Part shown: piece by piece, positions 7,800-17,039 of the stretch
How the letters are laid out: every line of letters starts with the position of its first letter
Position numbering within the stretch: position 1 is the first letter of the stretch
From: Leadbetterella sp964423865
GTDB taxonomy: Bacteria; Bacteroidota; Bacteroidia; Cytophagales; Spirosomataceae
Length of the DNA stretch: 64,000 nt
NCBI GenBank assembly: GCA_964423865.1
Contig: CAYRGN010000013.1
Location: 19,309-83,308, forward strand
Direction: 5' to 3'
Notes under the pieces: generated by a model
What the model saw: only the letters and a program-made list of their open reading frames with translations
What the model was told of the DNA's origin: nothing
Databases searched by the model: none
Position numbers and translations under genes: made by a program

Positions 7800-9374
7800 T
7801 TAGGTTCCTGAATAACCCGGATTCTGATCTCCCGTAAGGGTAGGATCTGCCGCCATGGTGTTCAGGTCAATAGGCCAGAGTATTTTATGCCTTTGGCCCT
7901 CCACATTCTGCAATACCCCCACCAGGGGCAAGTCGTTCCGGAACACCAGGGGTTGGCCGTTGGCATCCTGCATACGACGTAAATCAAACCACCGCTTTCC
8001 TTCCGAAACAAACTCCTTGGTTCTTTCGTAAAATATAGCCAGTTCATTGGCTTCAAAACTTCCGTTCACAAACTGGGGAGCCGCCCCGTTATAGGCCCGG
8101 TTTCTTACCGCCATGATCTCCGCGGTGGGGTCTTGCCCCTGTTTGTTTTTGATCTCCGCCAGCATCAGGTAAGCATCAGGCAAACGGTAAATGGGGTAGT
8201 CGTCTGAATAATTCCGTATGCCTTCTACCAGGGTACCCAGGAATTTACGCATTACCACAGCGCTCACCGTTCCCTTGTTGAAATTCAGGAAGATGGCATT
8301 GGCGCGCTGGTCTTCTTTGTCGTACAGGTTATAGAGCGCTATCTTATACTCGTAACGGATAATCGAACCGCTGGCCGCAATCTGGAGAGGGTCATTCGGA
8401 ATGGGCGCCCCGGTATCGTCTACGTACCCCGACACGTCATCCGACTGCGCATACAGAAAGTTATTGAAGAAGTTCGTGGCTTCTCCCGCCTGGTAGCGCA
8501 ACGCAAATATCACTTCGTTATTTCCTTTGGAAGCCGGCACACTCGCCGTAGTAAATACGCTCTTGTAGTTACTCTGCAAACTGAATTTCGGAATTACCGC
8601 TTCTACCGCTGCCCGGGCCGTTTGCAGGTCTTGGGCGGCATTCGCAGGCGCCGCACCGTCTGTAGTCACTTTCGCTGACCAAAGGTATACTTCCGCTTTC
8701 AGCATCTGGGAAGCCACCAGCGACCATTGTCCTTTTTGCATCAGCACCGAATAATTATCGGAAAAACCGGCAATCGACTGGTCCAGATCGCTCTTGATCC
8801 TGTCCAGGGTTTCTTTCTCCGTACCGCTTCTGGGCGAATAGGCTTCTTCCGCCGATGAAGGCGTGCTGATGGCTACCTTAGGCTCGGTGATCAGGGGTAC
8901 CCTTCCGAAAGTACGGAACAGCTGGAAGTAATAAAATGCCCTTAAACCGTACGCCTGACCAAGGTAATACCCCTTCTGCGCAGCGGTAAGATACGTGGCC
9001 TGGTCTACCTGGTAAATAAAATTATTCACCTGGAAGATAGGGCCGTACAACCCTGCCCATGAACTGTAACCCGGGTTGCTTTCCCGGATATCCTGGGTAA
9101 TCAGAGATGCCGAATTCAAAGATGCCGTACCGGTAAAGCTCGTACCGTCACGCAGGGTACCCCCGCGCAATTCTCCCAGGTTCCAGAAAACCTGTTGCTG
9201 ATTACGCAACTGGGCGTGGAGGCCCACCATGGCGCCCTGCACCTGGCTTTCATTTTTCCAGAAACTTCCGCTGGCGAAATAATCTTCCGGCGCCAGGTCC
9301 AGGCTTGTTTTATCGCAGGAGACCAGGAAGGCGCTGCTAAACACGAATAATGATATGATTCCTATTTTTTTCAT
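7800..9374 (-). CDS. susD: SusD/RagB family nutrient-binding lipoprotein
   Basis: The 524-residue outer-membrane lipoprotein has a signal ending in FLVSCDK (lipobox Cys about residue 20). It has the SusD fold pattern: TPR-like helices in the N-terminal half, with LYGPIFQVNNFIYQVD and GQAYGLRAFYYFQLFR, and a C-terminal domain with ERTKEFVSEGKRWFDLRR. It caps the SusC pore and binds the glycan or sugar to be imported. It starts 12 bases after susC. Context suggests sialic acid or sialylated glycans as ligand; the sequence does not prove the ligand. Confidence 0.95.
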   Translation of the reverse strand: MKKIGIISLFVFSSAFLVSCDKTSLDLAPEDYFASGSFWKNESQVQGAMVGLHAQLRNQQQVFWNLGELRGGTLRDGTSFTGTASLNSASLITQDIRESNPGYSSWAGLYGPIFQVNNFIYQVDQATYLTAAQKGYYLGQAYGLRAFYYFQLFRTFGRVPLITEPKVAISTPSSAEEAYSPRSGTEKETLDRIKSDLDQSIAGFSDNYSVLMQKGQWSLVASQMLKAEVYLWSAKVTTDGAAPANAAQDLQTARAAVEAVIPKFSLQSNYKSVFTTASVPASKGNNEVIFALRYQAGEATNFFNNFLYAQSDDVSGYVDDTGAPIPNDPLQIAASGSIIRYEYKIALYNLYDKEDQRANAIFLNFNKGTVSAVVMRKFLGTLVEGIRNYSDDYPIYRLPDAYLMLAEIKNKQGQDPTAEIMAVRNRAYNGAAPQFVNGSFEANELAIFYERTKEFVSEGKRWFDLRRMQDANGQPLVFRNDLPLVGVLQNVEGQRHKILWPIDLNTMAADPTLTGDQNPGYSGT

Positions 9375-9386
9375 AACCGAATTTCT

Positions 9387-12300
9387 TTAGAAAGTTACTT
9401 GTAAACCAAAGATGACTGTTCTGGGCAGAGGGTAACCGCCGCCGCCTTGTCCCACGCTTCCGCTCTCTGCGGAGAAAAGACTGTTTTTTGTCCAATAATG
9501 CAGGTTCTGTCCTGTAACCGAAACACTCAGATCTTCCATTTTCAGCTGCCTGGCCAAACCGGCGGGCAATTTATACGCCAGGGAGATCTCCCGGAAAGAA
9601 AGGTAATTTCCTTTGTTATAAAACATACTGCTCTCCCGGCTGGTATTGTTCTTAAACAGCTGATCGGCCCAGTAATACGTAGGATATTTGGCATTGGGGT
9701 TCTCGGGAGTCCAGGTATTGAACACATCCGTGGTCGTGTTAAACGTACCCTGCATCATGCCCTGGAACCAGGCTCTAGGACCGTCATACGCCACATAACC
9801 CAAGGCGTAGTCAAACCGGCTACTCAAACTGAAATCTTTCCAGCGGGTATAAATCCCGAATCCGCCAGTCCACCGGGGCACGGTATTGCCCATATACACC
9901 CGGTCATACGAGTTGATAATGCCGTCTCCGTTCACATCTCTCCACATCACATCGCCCAGGGCCAGCGGATAGTGCAGGTTTTGCTGGGCGGGCGTCATAT
10001 CGTTAAATACATCAGGGTGTACCAGGGTTCTGGCGCCGATAAGGTCACGAAGCTGTAGCGCGTAGCGGTCCAGGTCTTCCTGGGTACGGATAATCCCGAT
10101 GGCCTCGTAAGCATAGGCCATGTTCGGATCCTGACCTTCCTGGAAACCGCCCACCCACACGAGTTCACCCGTGTTCGGGTCATACACCTGGAAACCTCCC
10201 TGGCGGTTATTCTCCACGCCGTTAGTAGGCAGTTTCAGGATTTTGTTCCGGTTGTACGCCGTATTCCAGTTGAAAGACAGATCCCATTGCCGGTTTCTCA
10301 CCACCTGGTAGTTCAGGTCAATCTCCACGCCCTGGTTCTGCATGTCTCCGTTATTGGTGGTAATGGTGGTAAAACCGGCCGAAGAAGGCAACGTAAGGTT
10401 CGCAATCTTATCTGAAGTCGTACGGTGGTAATACGCCACGCCCAGGTCTACCCGGTTCAGCAGGCGGGTTTCCAGTCCCACTTCCTTGGTAATCAAACTC
10501 TCCCATCTCAGGTTGGGAATACTCAGGCTTGACATCAGGTAACCCACGGTGCCTCCGTACGAAGAAGTGCCGTATGCCCCCTGAAGCGTGTACGTACCGA
10601 TACCGCCTACGTTTCCGTTCGCACCGTAGCTGGCTCTCAGTTTCAGAGTATTGATAATATTGCCCGCACCCAGAGTGCTGCCGAAAAAGTCTTCATTGTG
10701 CAGGTTCCAGCCCAGTGACACCCCGGGGAAAGTACCCCAACGATTATTCAACAGGGTGGAATACCCGTCGCGACGTACCGTCAAGGTCATCAGGTAACGC
10801 ATATCGTAATCGTAGTTGATCCGTCCGAAATACGAGTTGATCCGCGACCGGTTATGGTAAGAGTCTATGCTTCTGCGGTTGGCATCCGGGCTCGTCAGCT
10901 GTAGATCCATGAAGTCGTCGGTAGGCGCCCCGCTTCCCGAAGCCGAAAAGCCGTTGGAATATGCATCCATAAATTCCCAGCCTGCCATGGCGTCTACATA
11001 ATGTTTCCCAAGGAACGCCGTTTTATAGCTCAGTACGGCATTGTAGGTTTGGTTCAGCGTTTTTCCGTAGCTGGCCGACGAACTCCGGGTTCTCACCACG
11101 TTACCCGGACCCGACAGGTAGTCTTTATTGAATGCTTCCAGATGAGACTGATCCAGGTACCAGTTACCGCTCACCCTCAGGTGAAGCCCGGCCAGCAGAT
11201 CCACTCCAAGAGCCTGTGACAACGTCAATTTGTGATTCAGGTTATTCCGGATAAACTGATCGGCAGTCACGGCAGGGTTACCGTCGGCCCAGTCGCGCCC
11301 TACCAGCAGGTCACCGTTCGCGTTGGTGCCTCGCATGGTGGGCGGTGCACCCAGCGCGCGGGTCATATAATTACCTTCTCCGTTAATCGCATCCCGCCAT
11401 TTCGTATTCGCAAAATTCAACCCGGAATACGAGGTCAGCCAGGGCTTGATCTTGTAATCTCCATTCAATATAAACGTGAGGCGGTCATAGAATGTCGTGA
11501 TCGGGAGCCCCTCTTCGTAATACTTTCCTATGCTCGCGTAATATTTTCCCTTGTCATTTCCTCCCTGCATGGCCACGTTATAATCCTGGGTCAGGGCTTT
11601 GCTGCGCAGGGCATAATCCGCATAATTAAAATCTTTGAAAATCAATTCTTGTCCGGTCACGGGGTCAATCATGGTTTTCCAACCCTCACCTGAATTCAGC
11701 AGTTCGCGGTTCGTGTCGTCCAGGAACATCGTACTCCATACCGCGGTATTCACCACGTTACCGTCGAGGATATTCCCGTTAGCGTCTTTGTACCGGTTTC
11801 CGGTACCGAAAGGACCTACCGCCGTAAGCTGGTTCAGCTGACTGGGCTGGTACATGCCGGAGGTCTGCACGGATTTTCTTGACCAGTACAAATAATCTTC
11901 CGCCCCCAGGAACTCAAAAGGCAGGTTTGCGTAACCCATCCCTACTTTAGATTTAAAGGTAATATTCGAAGTACCTTCCTTTCCTCTTTTGGTGTTAATC
12001 AGGATCACCCCGTTGGAGGCCCGCGCTCCGTAAATAGCCGTAGCGGAAGCGTCTTTCAACACATCAATAGACTCGATATCGTCCTGGTTAATGTCACTGA
12101 AACTGCTTCTTACCAGCCCGTCTACTATAATCAGGGGCGAACCGCCGCCGTTATAGGTGGTTCCTCCTCTTAATACAATGTTCGGAATAGAACCGGGCCG
12201 GCCCGACGTCTGCTGCACCCGCAATCCGGAAATGGTACCCGCAAGCGCCGACGCAGGATTCGAACGTACCCCCGTAGCCAGCACCTTGTTGTCGAGACGC

Positions 12301-12671
12301 GATACGGAACCCGTAAGGCTGGATTTCTTGATACTACCGTAGCCCAGCACCACCACCTCGTCAAGGGCGGTCTGGTCGGAAGTCAACTTCACCAGAAGAT
12401 CGCTTTGGGAAGTTACTTTCAATTCGTGCCGCAAATATCCGACGGCCGTAAATACCAGCACATCTCCTGGCGCAGCCTCTAAAGAGAACACCCCTTGTTC
12501 GTTACTGAATGTAGCTTTGTTCTGGCTTTGGTTTTTAACCGTTACACCCACCACAGGAGTGTCAAGTTCGTCGGTTATTTTTCCTTTAATAACAGACTGA
12601 GCGAATACAGCTGTCTGTAACAGCATAAAGAGCAAGCTCTTTTTTAAGGTTTGAACGTAATATTTAGGCAT
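9387..12671 (-). CDS. susC: SusC/RagA family TonB-dependent outer-membrane transporter
   Basis: The 1094-residue protein has a signal peptide, an N-terminal carboxypeptidase-regulatory-like domain (about residues 27-100), a DEVVVLGYG TonB-box-like segment, a plug domain (about 115-230, with LIIVDGL, DVLKDASATAIYG and VILINTKRG) and a long beta-barrel ending in FGLQVTF. It imports substrate over the outer membrane using TonB energy, paired with the SusD encoded 12 bases later. It is the first gene of the nan-type cluster and is divergent from the GntR regulator. Its promoter region carries two candidate operators. Confidence 0.96.
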   Translation of the reverse strand: MPKYYVQTLKKSLLFMLLQTAVFAQSVIKGKITDELDTPVVGVTVKNQSQNKATFSNEQGVFSLEAAPGDVLVFTAVGYLRHELKVTSQSDLLVKLTSDQTALDEVVVLGYGSIKKSSLTGSVSRLDNKVLATGVRSNPASALAGTISGLRVQQTSGRPGSIPNIVLRGGTTYNGGGSPLIIVDGLVRSSFSDINQDDIESIDVLKDASATAIYGARASNGVILINTKRGKEGTSNITFKSKVGMGYANLPFEFLGAEDYLYWSRKSVQTSGMYQPSQLNQLTAVGPFGTGNRYKDANGNILDGNVVNTAVWSTMFLDDTNRELLNSGEGWKTMIDPVTGQELIFKDFNYADYALRSKALTQDYNVAMQGGNDKGKYYASIGKYYEEGLPITTFYDRLTFILNGDYKIKPWLTSYSGLNFANTKWRDAINGEGNYMTRALGAPPTMRGTNANGDLLVGRDWADGNPAVTADQFIRNNLNHKLTLSQALGVDLLAGLHLRVSGNWYLDQSHLEAFNKDYLSGPGNVVRTRSSSASYGKTLNQTYNAVLSYKTAFLGKHYVDAMAGWEFMDAYSNGFSASGSGAPTDDFMDLQLTSPDANRRSIDSYHNRSRINSYFGRINYDYDMRYLMTLTVRRDGYSTLLNNRWGTFPGVSLGWNLHNEDFFGSTLGAGNIINTLKLRASYGANGNVGGIGTYTLQGAYGTSSYGGTVGYLMSSLSIPNLRWESLITKEVGLETRLLNRVDLGVAYYHRTTSDKIANLTLPSSAGFTTITTNNGDMQNQGVEIDLNYQVVRNRQWDLSFNWNTAYNRNKILKLPTNGVENNRQGGFQVYDPNTGELVWVGGFQEGQDPNMAYAYEAIGIIRTQEDLDRYALQLRDLIGARTLVHPDVFNDMTPAQQNLHYPLALGDVMWRDVNGDGIINSYDRVYMGNTVPRWTGGFGIYTRWKDFSLSSRFDYALGYVAYDGPRAWFQGMMQGTFNTTTDVFNTWTPENPNAKYPTYYWADQLFKNNTSRESSMFYNKGNYLSFREISLAYKLPAGLARQLKMEDLSVSVTGQNLHYWTKNSLFSAESGSVGQGGGGYPLPRTVIFGLQVTF

Positions 12672-12683
12672 AAGAAATGAATT

Positions 12684-12694
12684 ATGTTATACAT
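12684..12694. promoter_or_regulatory. GntR-type operator 1 (ATGT-N3-ACAT)
   Basis: ATGTTATACAT is the centre of a larger palindrome, ATTATGT-TAT-ACATAAT (12681-12697). It lies between the predicted susC start of transcription and the susC start codon. The GT-N3-AC core fits the usual pattern of FadR/GntR-family operators. A second site lies 24 bp away, centre to centre. Confidence 0.65.
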
Positions 12695-12704
12695 AATAAT
12701 TTCC

Positions 12705-12735
12705 CAAATGTATGACATATTATTTTATTACCAAA
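12705..12735 (-). promoter_or_regulatory. susC promoter overlapping GntR-type operator 2
   Basis: On the minus strand, TTTG (12735-12732) and TACATTTG (12712-12705) are separated by 19 bases, an excellent Bacteroidetes -33/-7 pair. A second ATGT-N3-ACAT site (12708-12718) overlaps the -7 box. Binding there would block the polymerase directly. Confidence 0.7.
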
Positions 12736-12744
12736 TTTTTTTAA

Positions 12745-12752
12745 TAATTTTG
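12745..12752 (+). promoter_or_regulatory. gntR promoter -7 box
   Basis: TAATTTTG matches TAnnTTTG and lies about 30 bases before the regulator's ATG. No convincing -33 element is seen. The box is outside the two palindromes, so autoregulation, if any, would be indirect or weak. Confidence 0.5.
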
Positions 12753-12781
12753 TACAAGAAATTACACGAATCTGAATAACT

Positions 12782-13483
12782 ATGACAAATAGCACCCCCT
12801 TGGAAGAGATCGACACCTCCAGTCTTGTAGATAAAGTAGAAGAGCGGATTATTCATTATATCCGCCAAAACAAATTGAAAGTAGGAGATGTTCTGCCGAA
12901 AGAGCTTGACCTGGCCTCCAGCCTGGGGGTTAGCCGGACGGTGATCCGCGAAGCCCTGCTGCGTTTGCGGACCATCGGGTTAATTGAATCTCGGAAGCAT
13001 AAGGGAGCGGTACTGACCAACCCAGATGTACTTCTGCCGCTCAGAAAAGTTTTTCACCCTTCCATTCTCGACAGTTCTACGCTGAAAGACCTGTTTGAAA
13101 TGCGCCTGGCCCTGGAAGTGGGCATGGCCGACTTTATTGTGACTAAGATTACGGAAGAAGATCTGAAAGAACTGGAGGAAATTGCGGGAAGCATAGTTTC
13201 AGGCGATACCGCCGACCCCTGGCAGATTGAAGACGAGATCAGGTTCCACGGCAAGCTCTACAAAATTTCCGAAAACAATGTTCTGCTGGAACTTCAGGAA
13301 TTGCTCTTCCCCATATTCCAATACGTACACCAAAGCGGGTTACTGGAAAAAGATATTGTGATGGGCGATTTTATTTCCCACAAAGACCTGGTAGATATCC
13401 TGAAGAAAAAAGACGCCGACCTGTACCGCACCGCCATCCGCAAGCACCTGAACAATCATTTTGAGCGCATACTCGCCCCCTGA
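12782..13483 (+). CDS. FadR/GntR family transcriptional regulator of the sialic acid locus
   Basis: The 233-residue protein has an N-terminal winged helix (about residues 17-85; LGVSRTVIREALLRL is the recognition region, followed by the wing KHKGAVL) and a C-terminal FCD ligand-binding domain of all alpha helices. FadR-subfamily members, including NanR, bind operators as dimers and release them on binding a sugar acid or similar ligand. It is divergent from susC, and ATGT-N3-ACAT palindromes lie between them. It therefore most likely controls the nan-type cluster, with sialic acid or a breakdown product as inducer (inference). Confidence 0.88.
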   Translation: MTNSTPLEEIDTSSLVDKVEERIIHYIRQNKLKVGDVLPKELDLASSLGVSRTVIREALLRLRTIGLIESRKHKGAVLTNPDVLLPLRKVFHPSILDSSTLKDLFEMRLALEVGMADFIVTKITEEDLKELEEIAGSIVSGDTADPWQIEDEIRFHGKLYKISENNVLLELQELLFPIFQYVHQSGLLEKDIVMGDFISHKDLVDILKKKDADLYRTAIRKHLNNHFERILAP

Positions 13484-13491
13484 ATTACCGG

Positions 13492-14046
13492 TTATTTCAC
13501 CGCTGCGTTCAATACCTTCAACACCTCATCTGAAACGTTCGAAGTCTTCGTATCGTCTGCAAATAATACGACCCGGTACGGCGTCATAGGGGTTTCCGAC
13601 TGGTTCCTCGTAAAAATATACGTAATTCCCTTCTGGCGGGATACCGTTGTGGCAGCTTCCCGAATTTCTTCCTTCACCCTAAGCAGGCTTACTCCCATAA
13701 ACTCCTGCAATTGCTTCTCCGACTCCTTCTGGAAATCATCGGCATTCTGCCTTAGTTCCTGCACCTTCTTTAGCTTGGAGTTAATAGACTCACTAGTTTC
13801 CGTAGCGATATTCTTCATGCTCTCCTGGTATTTCAGGTTGGCATCCTGGTACTCCAGGGCAATCTTATTAAACTCGGTCTGAAAGCTCTCCTGCTTTTTC
13901 TGCAACTCCTCGTTCAACTTCTTCACGCCATTATAATTCTCGAAGATATAATCTTCAAAAATATAAGCGGTACTCACTTTTTTGGCCTGGGCAAATACCC
14001 CGGCACTTCCCAATAAAAGAAAAACAGTATAAATAATTTTTTTCAT
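13492..14046 (-). CDS. OmpH/Skp family periplasmic chaperone
   Basis: The 184-residue protein has a signal peptide (to about residue 19, SAGVFAQA) and a long, charged, heptad-like helical region (about residues 40-125) typical of the Skp/OmpH prefoldin-like tentacles, then a short beta-containing end (KGITYIFTRNQ). Skp chaperones hold unfolded outer-membrane proteins on their way to the assembly machine. Its 3' end converges on the GntR gene with an 8-base gap. A candidate -7 box lies about 160 bases upstream (14209-14216), with a heptamer array in between. Confidence 0.8.
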   Translation of the reverse strand: MKKIIYTVFLLLGSAGVFAQAKKVSTAYIFEDYIFENYNGVKKLNEELQKKQESFQTEFNKIALEYQDANLKYQESMKNIATETSESINSKLKKVQELRQNADDFQKESEKQLQEFMGVSLLRVKEEIREAATTVSRQKGITYIFTRNQSETPMTPYRVVLFADDTKTSNVSDEVLKVLNAAVK

Positions 14047-14060
14047 CCGTAATAAGTATT

Positions 14061-14102
14061 AGTTCTGAGTAGTGAGTAGTGAGTAGTGAGTAATGAGTAG
14101 TG
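14061..14102. repeat. Six-unit heptamer array (AGTAGTG)
   Basis: AGTTCTG, three copies of AGTAGTG, AGTAATG and AGTAGTG follow each other without gaps, 14 bases upstream of the ompH-like start codon. The plus strand is rich in TGA/TAG in all frames. The period equals that of the other intergenic arrays in the window. Confidence 0.85.
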
Positions 14103-14396
14103 AATTCCGGGGGCTTAGTTCCGGTACTCAGCTACTGGCCTATATGGCTTTGACGGCCACCCAACCACTCCACAGTCGCCTCCATTCGCCCTACTGTAAA
14201 ACAACGCTCAAAAATAACCAATAATGCTATATGAACTGCTGAATTATTTAAAAATTGCGTAAACTCCCCGCAGTTTAAGTAATAGTACCGGGTTCCGGGC
14301 CATTACCTCAGGGATTATAGCGCTTATTACCTAAGAAACCGATACCTTTGTGGTATCCAGGAAGAGCCTCCGAAGCATATTGCAAAAACAAAATTC
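14103..14396. other. Long divergent intergenic region with no gene seen
   Basis: About 290 bases between the heptamer array and the DUF5686 promoter. It holds a possible minus-strand -7 box for the ompH-like gene (TATTTTTG as read on minus, 14209-14216) and an upstream plus-strand box TACCTTTG (14343-14350). No open reading frame with family resemblance and no clear structured RNA was seen. Confidence 0.5.
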
Positions 14397-14404
14397 TAAG
14401 TTTG
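14397..14404 (+). promoter_or_regulatory. Promoter -7 box for the DUF5686 gene
   Basis: TAAGTTTG fits TAnnTTTG. A transcript starting about 7 bases on would leave a leader of roughly 55 bases before the ATG at 14466. Confidence 0.45.
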
Positions 14405-14465
14405 TACCCGCTTTTCTGAGCGGATGTACCCGACACGCATGATGATTCAATACCGATTACATAAA

Positions 14466-17039
14466 ATGTCTGAAAATACTATCCGTACCACGAAAATCCT
14501 GTGCCTGTTACTTTTCGCCGCACTGCCTTCCCTCGCCACCCGGGTCAAAGGGGTGATTCATGACACCTCCGGACAGCCCATGAGCTTCGCGTCAGTAGTC
14601 GTCCGGGGCGAGGCCGTAGGCACCATGGCCAATGAAGCAGGAGAATTCAGCCTCGATCTGCCCTCGGGGAAGCCGTACGAACTGGTTTTCCAGTTCCTGG
14701 GCTATAAAACCGTCATCGAAAAAATTGAAACCGGGGAGAAGGAGATCACACTTCGCATCACCATGCAGGAGCAGTCTATCCGTCTGGGTGAGATCAAAAT
14801 TGGCAAAAGCAACGAAGACCCCGCTTATGCCATCATGCGGAGAGCCATCGCAAAAAGCAAAATCCACGACAAACAGGTGGATCATTACAACGCCGACGTC
14901 TACGTTAAAAACACCCTGCTGATTCACAAAGTTCCGGGGCTTTTTCGCAAGCAACTGGAGAAAAACAATATTAAGGTGGGCGTACCCTTCGTATCTGAGG
15001 CCCTCGTCAACCTGAAATTCACCCAGCCCAACAAGCGGGTTACCCGGGTGCTGGCCAAAAAGCTCAGCTTTGATGAAGTAGACATTTCCGGCGCGTATTA
15101 CCTGGTTAATTTTTATAATATACCAGACGACCTCGACCTCGTATCTCCCCTGTCGGCCAAAGCCTTTTCCTACTATCGTTTTGAATACCTGGGCTACTTT
15201 GAAGACCGGGGAAGGGTCATTAATAAAATCAAAATTATTCCCCGGAGTTACGGACCAGGCGTCTGCCGGGGCACCATCTATATTATTGACGACCTCTGGT
15301 CTATTCACAGTATTGAGGCCGAAACCGTAAACCAGGGTTTTACCATCAAGCTGAAACAATTGTACAGTCCTCACCAGGAAGTCTGGGTACCGGTAAGCCA
15401 GGCCATAGACTTTGCCGGAAAGCCCTTCGGCTTTGATTTCAGCGCGAAACTCCAGGTAAACCCTAAATACAAGGCACTTAAAATCAATGAGAAATACGTA
15501 GCCGAAGTGAAAGTCCTTGACCGTAAAGACGCCCCTCAGCCCAAAGTCCGCAAAGACGTATCCCTAACCCAGAAAGAACTCACCATCAAGGAACTAAACC
15601 GTCTGACCCGGCAGATGGAAAAAGAAGAAAAAACTGTACAGAAAAAAGAAGAGCGAAATACGGTGACGATAGACTCCGTATCTACCGATTCTCTGGCCCG
15701 GAAGCGTTCCGCCGAATTCTGGGACTCGGTCCGGTCTATTCCTCTTACCGTAGAGGAAAAGAAGAGTTATCGGTTTGGCGACAGCATACGGGTGATTCAA
15801 AATATTGAAAAAGATAGTGTTAAAGCAAAACCGAAGAAGGATACCTACTGGAAAGAGATTTTCCTGGGCGACTCTTTCCGTCTTGGTAAAAAAGTAAATT
15901 TTCGTTATACCTCTCCCTTACTTCCCCTGGTGGGCGTGAATTACAATATGGTAGAAGGCATATTTACGGAAACCCGCCTGAACTTCAGCAGCGCTCCAAA
16001 AGACCGCTGGAGCTTTAACCTGGACAACCAAGTCCGCTATGCCTTCGGCCTGAACCGCCTGATGGCCAAATCTGACCTCCACCTGAAAAAAGGACCGCAC
16101 CGCGTACTTATCGGCGGGGGAAGTTTCACCCAAACCTTTGATTCGGCCCAGGCCATTCCGGCTTATGCCAACACCCTCGTGAACCTTTTTAAGATTAACC
16201 TCATGCAGCTATACCGCAAAGACGGCGGGCATATCGGGTACACCTATACACAGGATCACATTTTCACCGCAGCTACCCGCGTGGAATTTGCACACAGATC
16301 TCCTTTAGACAACCTGACCCGCCTGCCCATTGCCCTCGGGAAACGGGAACCCACCTCCAATATACCGGTCAATGAAGAGTGGGGAGACACCGGGTTCAGC
16401 CCCCACAACGCCCTGCTTTGGTCCAATACCCTGCACTACCGCCCGGGCGCCCGATACCGGATCAGGAACGGGAAAAAGACCTATGCGGGCAGCAACTGGC
16501 CCACGTTTTCCCTGAACTATACCAAAGGCATGGCGGATGTAAACTATGATTTCCTCAGCTTCGGCCTGGATCATTCGGTCAGCAGCGGACCTACCGTTAA
16601 ACTTAAATACTACGCGGAAACCGGCACCTTCCTGGGCAATTCTCAACTTTACCTGATGGACATGAAGCACGTCAACAGCGTCAAGATCTCCGAAACGGCC
16701 ACAGGCACCTATTCCTTTTATCGCTTACTCAACACCCGCCTGCCGGTACAGATCAGTCCGGATAATTACTACCGGTATTCTACCCGGGGCGCTTATGTGA
16801 AAGTACATGCCATCAATGAATTCCGTCGCCTGCTGGTTACGCAGATCCCCATCGCGCGGTTTACCGGCTTAAAAGAAGACCTCTTCATTAACTACCTGAA
16901 AACGCCCGCCATGAAAAACTATGTAGAAGCCGGCTATGGCCTAGACGGGATCTTTAAACTCCTGCGCTTTGAGGTCATCACGGCTTGGGAACAGGACATG
17001 AAACCACGCTGGGGCTGGCAGATCGGTATCACTTTTTAA
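14466..17039 (+). CDS. DUF5686 family outer-membrane protein with carboxypeptidase-regulatory-like domain
   Basis: The 857-residue protein starts MSENTIRTTK; an in-frame ATG 42 bases earlier is possible, but the signal peptide fits better from 14466. After the signal, residues about 25-105 form a CarboxypepD_reg-like beta-sandwich (VKGVIHDTSGQPMSFASVVV). The rest is the DUF5686 region, with many aromatic alternating strands ending in WQIGITF, a barrel-type end. A charged Lys/Glu-rich linker lies near residues 380-410. The family is common in Bacteroidota, and its function is unknown to me. Its stop overlaps the end of the opposite-strand uridine kinase gene by 4 bases. Confidence 0.82.
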   Translation: MSENTIRTTKILCLLLFAALPSLATRVKGVIHDTSGQPMSFASVVVRGEAVGTMANEAGEFSLDLPSGKPYELVFQFLGYKTVIEKIETGEKEITLRITMQEQSIRLGEIKIGKSNEDPAYAIMRRAIAKSKIHDKQVDHYNADVYVKNTLLIHKVPGLFRKQLEKNNIKVGVPFVSEALVNLKFTQPNKRVTRVLAKKLSFDEVDISGAYYLVNFYNIPDDLDLVSPLSAKAFSYYRFEYLGYFEDRGRVINKIKIIPRSYGPGVCRGTIYIIDDLWSIHSIEAETVNQGFTIKLKQLYSPHQEVWVPVSQAIDFAGKPFGFDFSAKLQVNPKYKALKINEKYVAEVKVLDRKDAPQPKVRKDVSLTQKELTIKELNRLTRQMEKEEKTVQKKEERNTVTIDSVSTDSLARKRSAEFWDSVRSIPLTVEEKKSYRFGDSIRVIQNIEKDSVKAKPKKDTYWKEIFLGDSFRLGKKVNFRYTSPLLPLVGVNYNMVEGIFTETRLNFSSAPKDRWSFNLDNQVRYAFGLNRLMAKSDLHLKKGPHRVLIGGGSFTQTFDSAQAIPAYANTLVNLFKINLMQLYRKDGGHIGYTYTQDHIFTAATRVEFAHRSPLDNLTRLPIALGKREPTSNIPVNEEWGDTGFSPHNALLWSNTLHYRPGARYRIRNGKKTYAGSNWPTFSLNYTKGMADVNYDFLSFGLDHSVSSGPTVKLKYYAETGTFLGNSQLYLMDMKHVNSVKISETATGTYSFYRLLNTRLPVQISPDNYYRYSTRGAYVKVHAINEFRRLLVTQIPIARFTGLKEDLFINYLKTPAMKNYVEAGYGLDGIFKLLRFEVITAWEQDMKPRWGWQIGITF

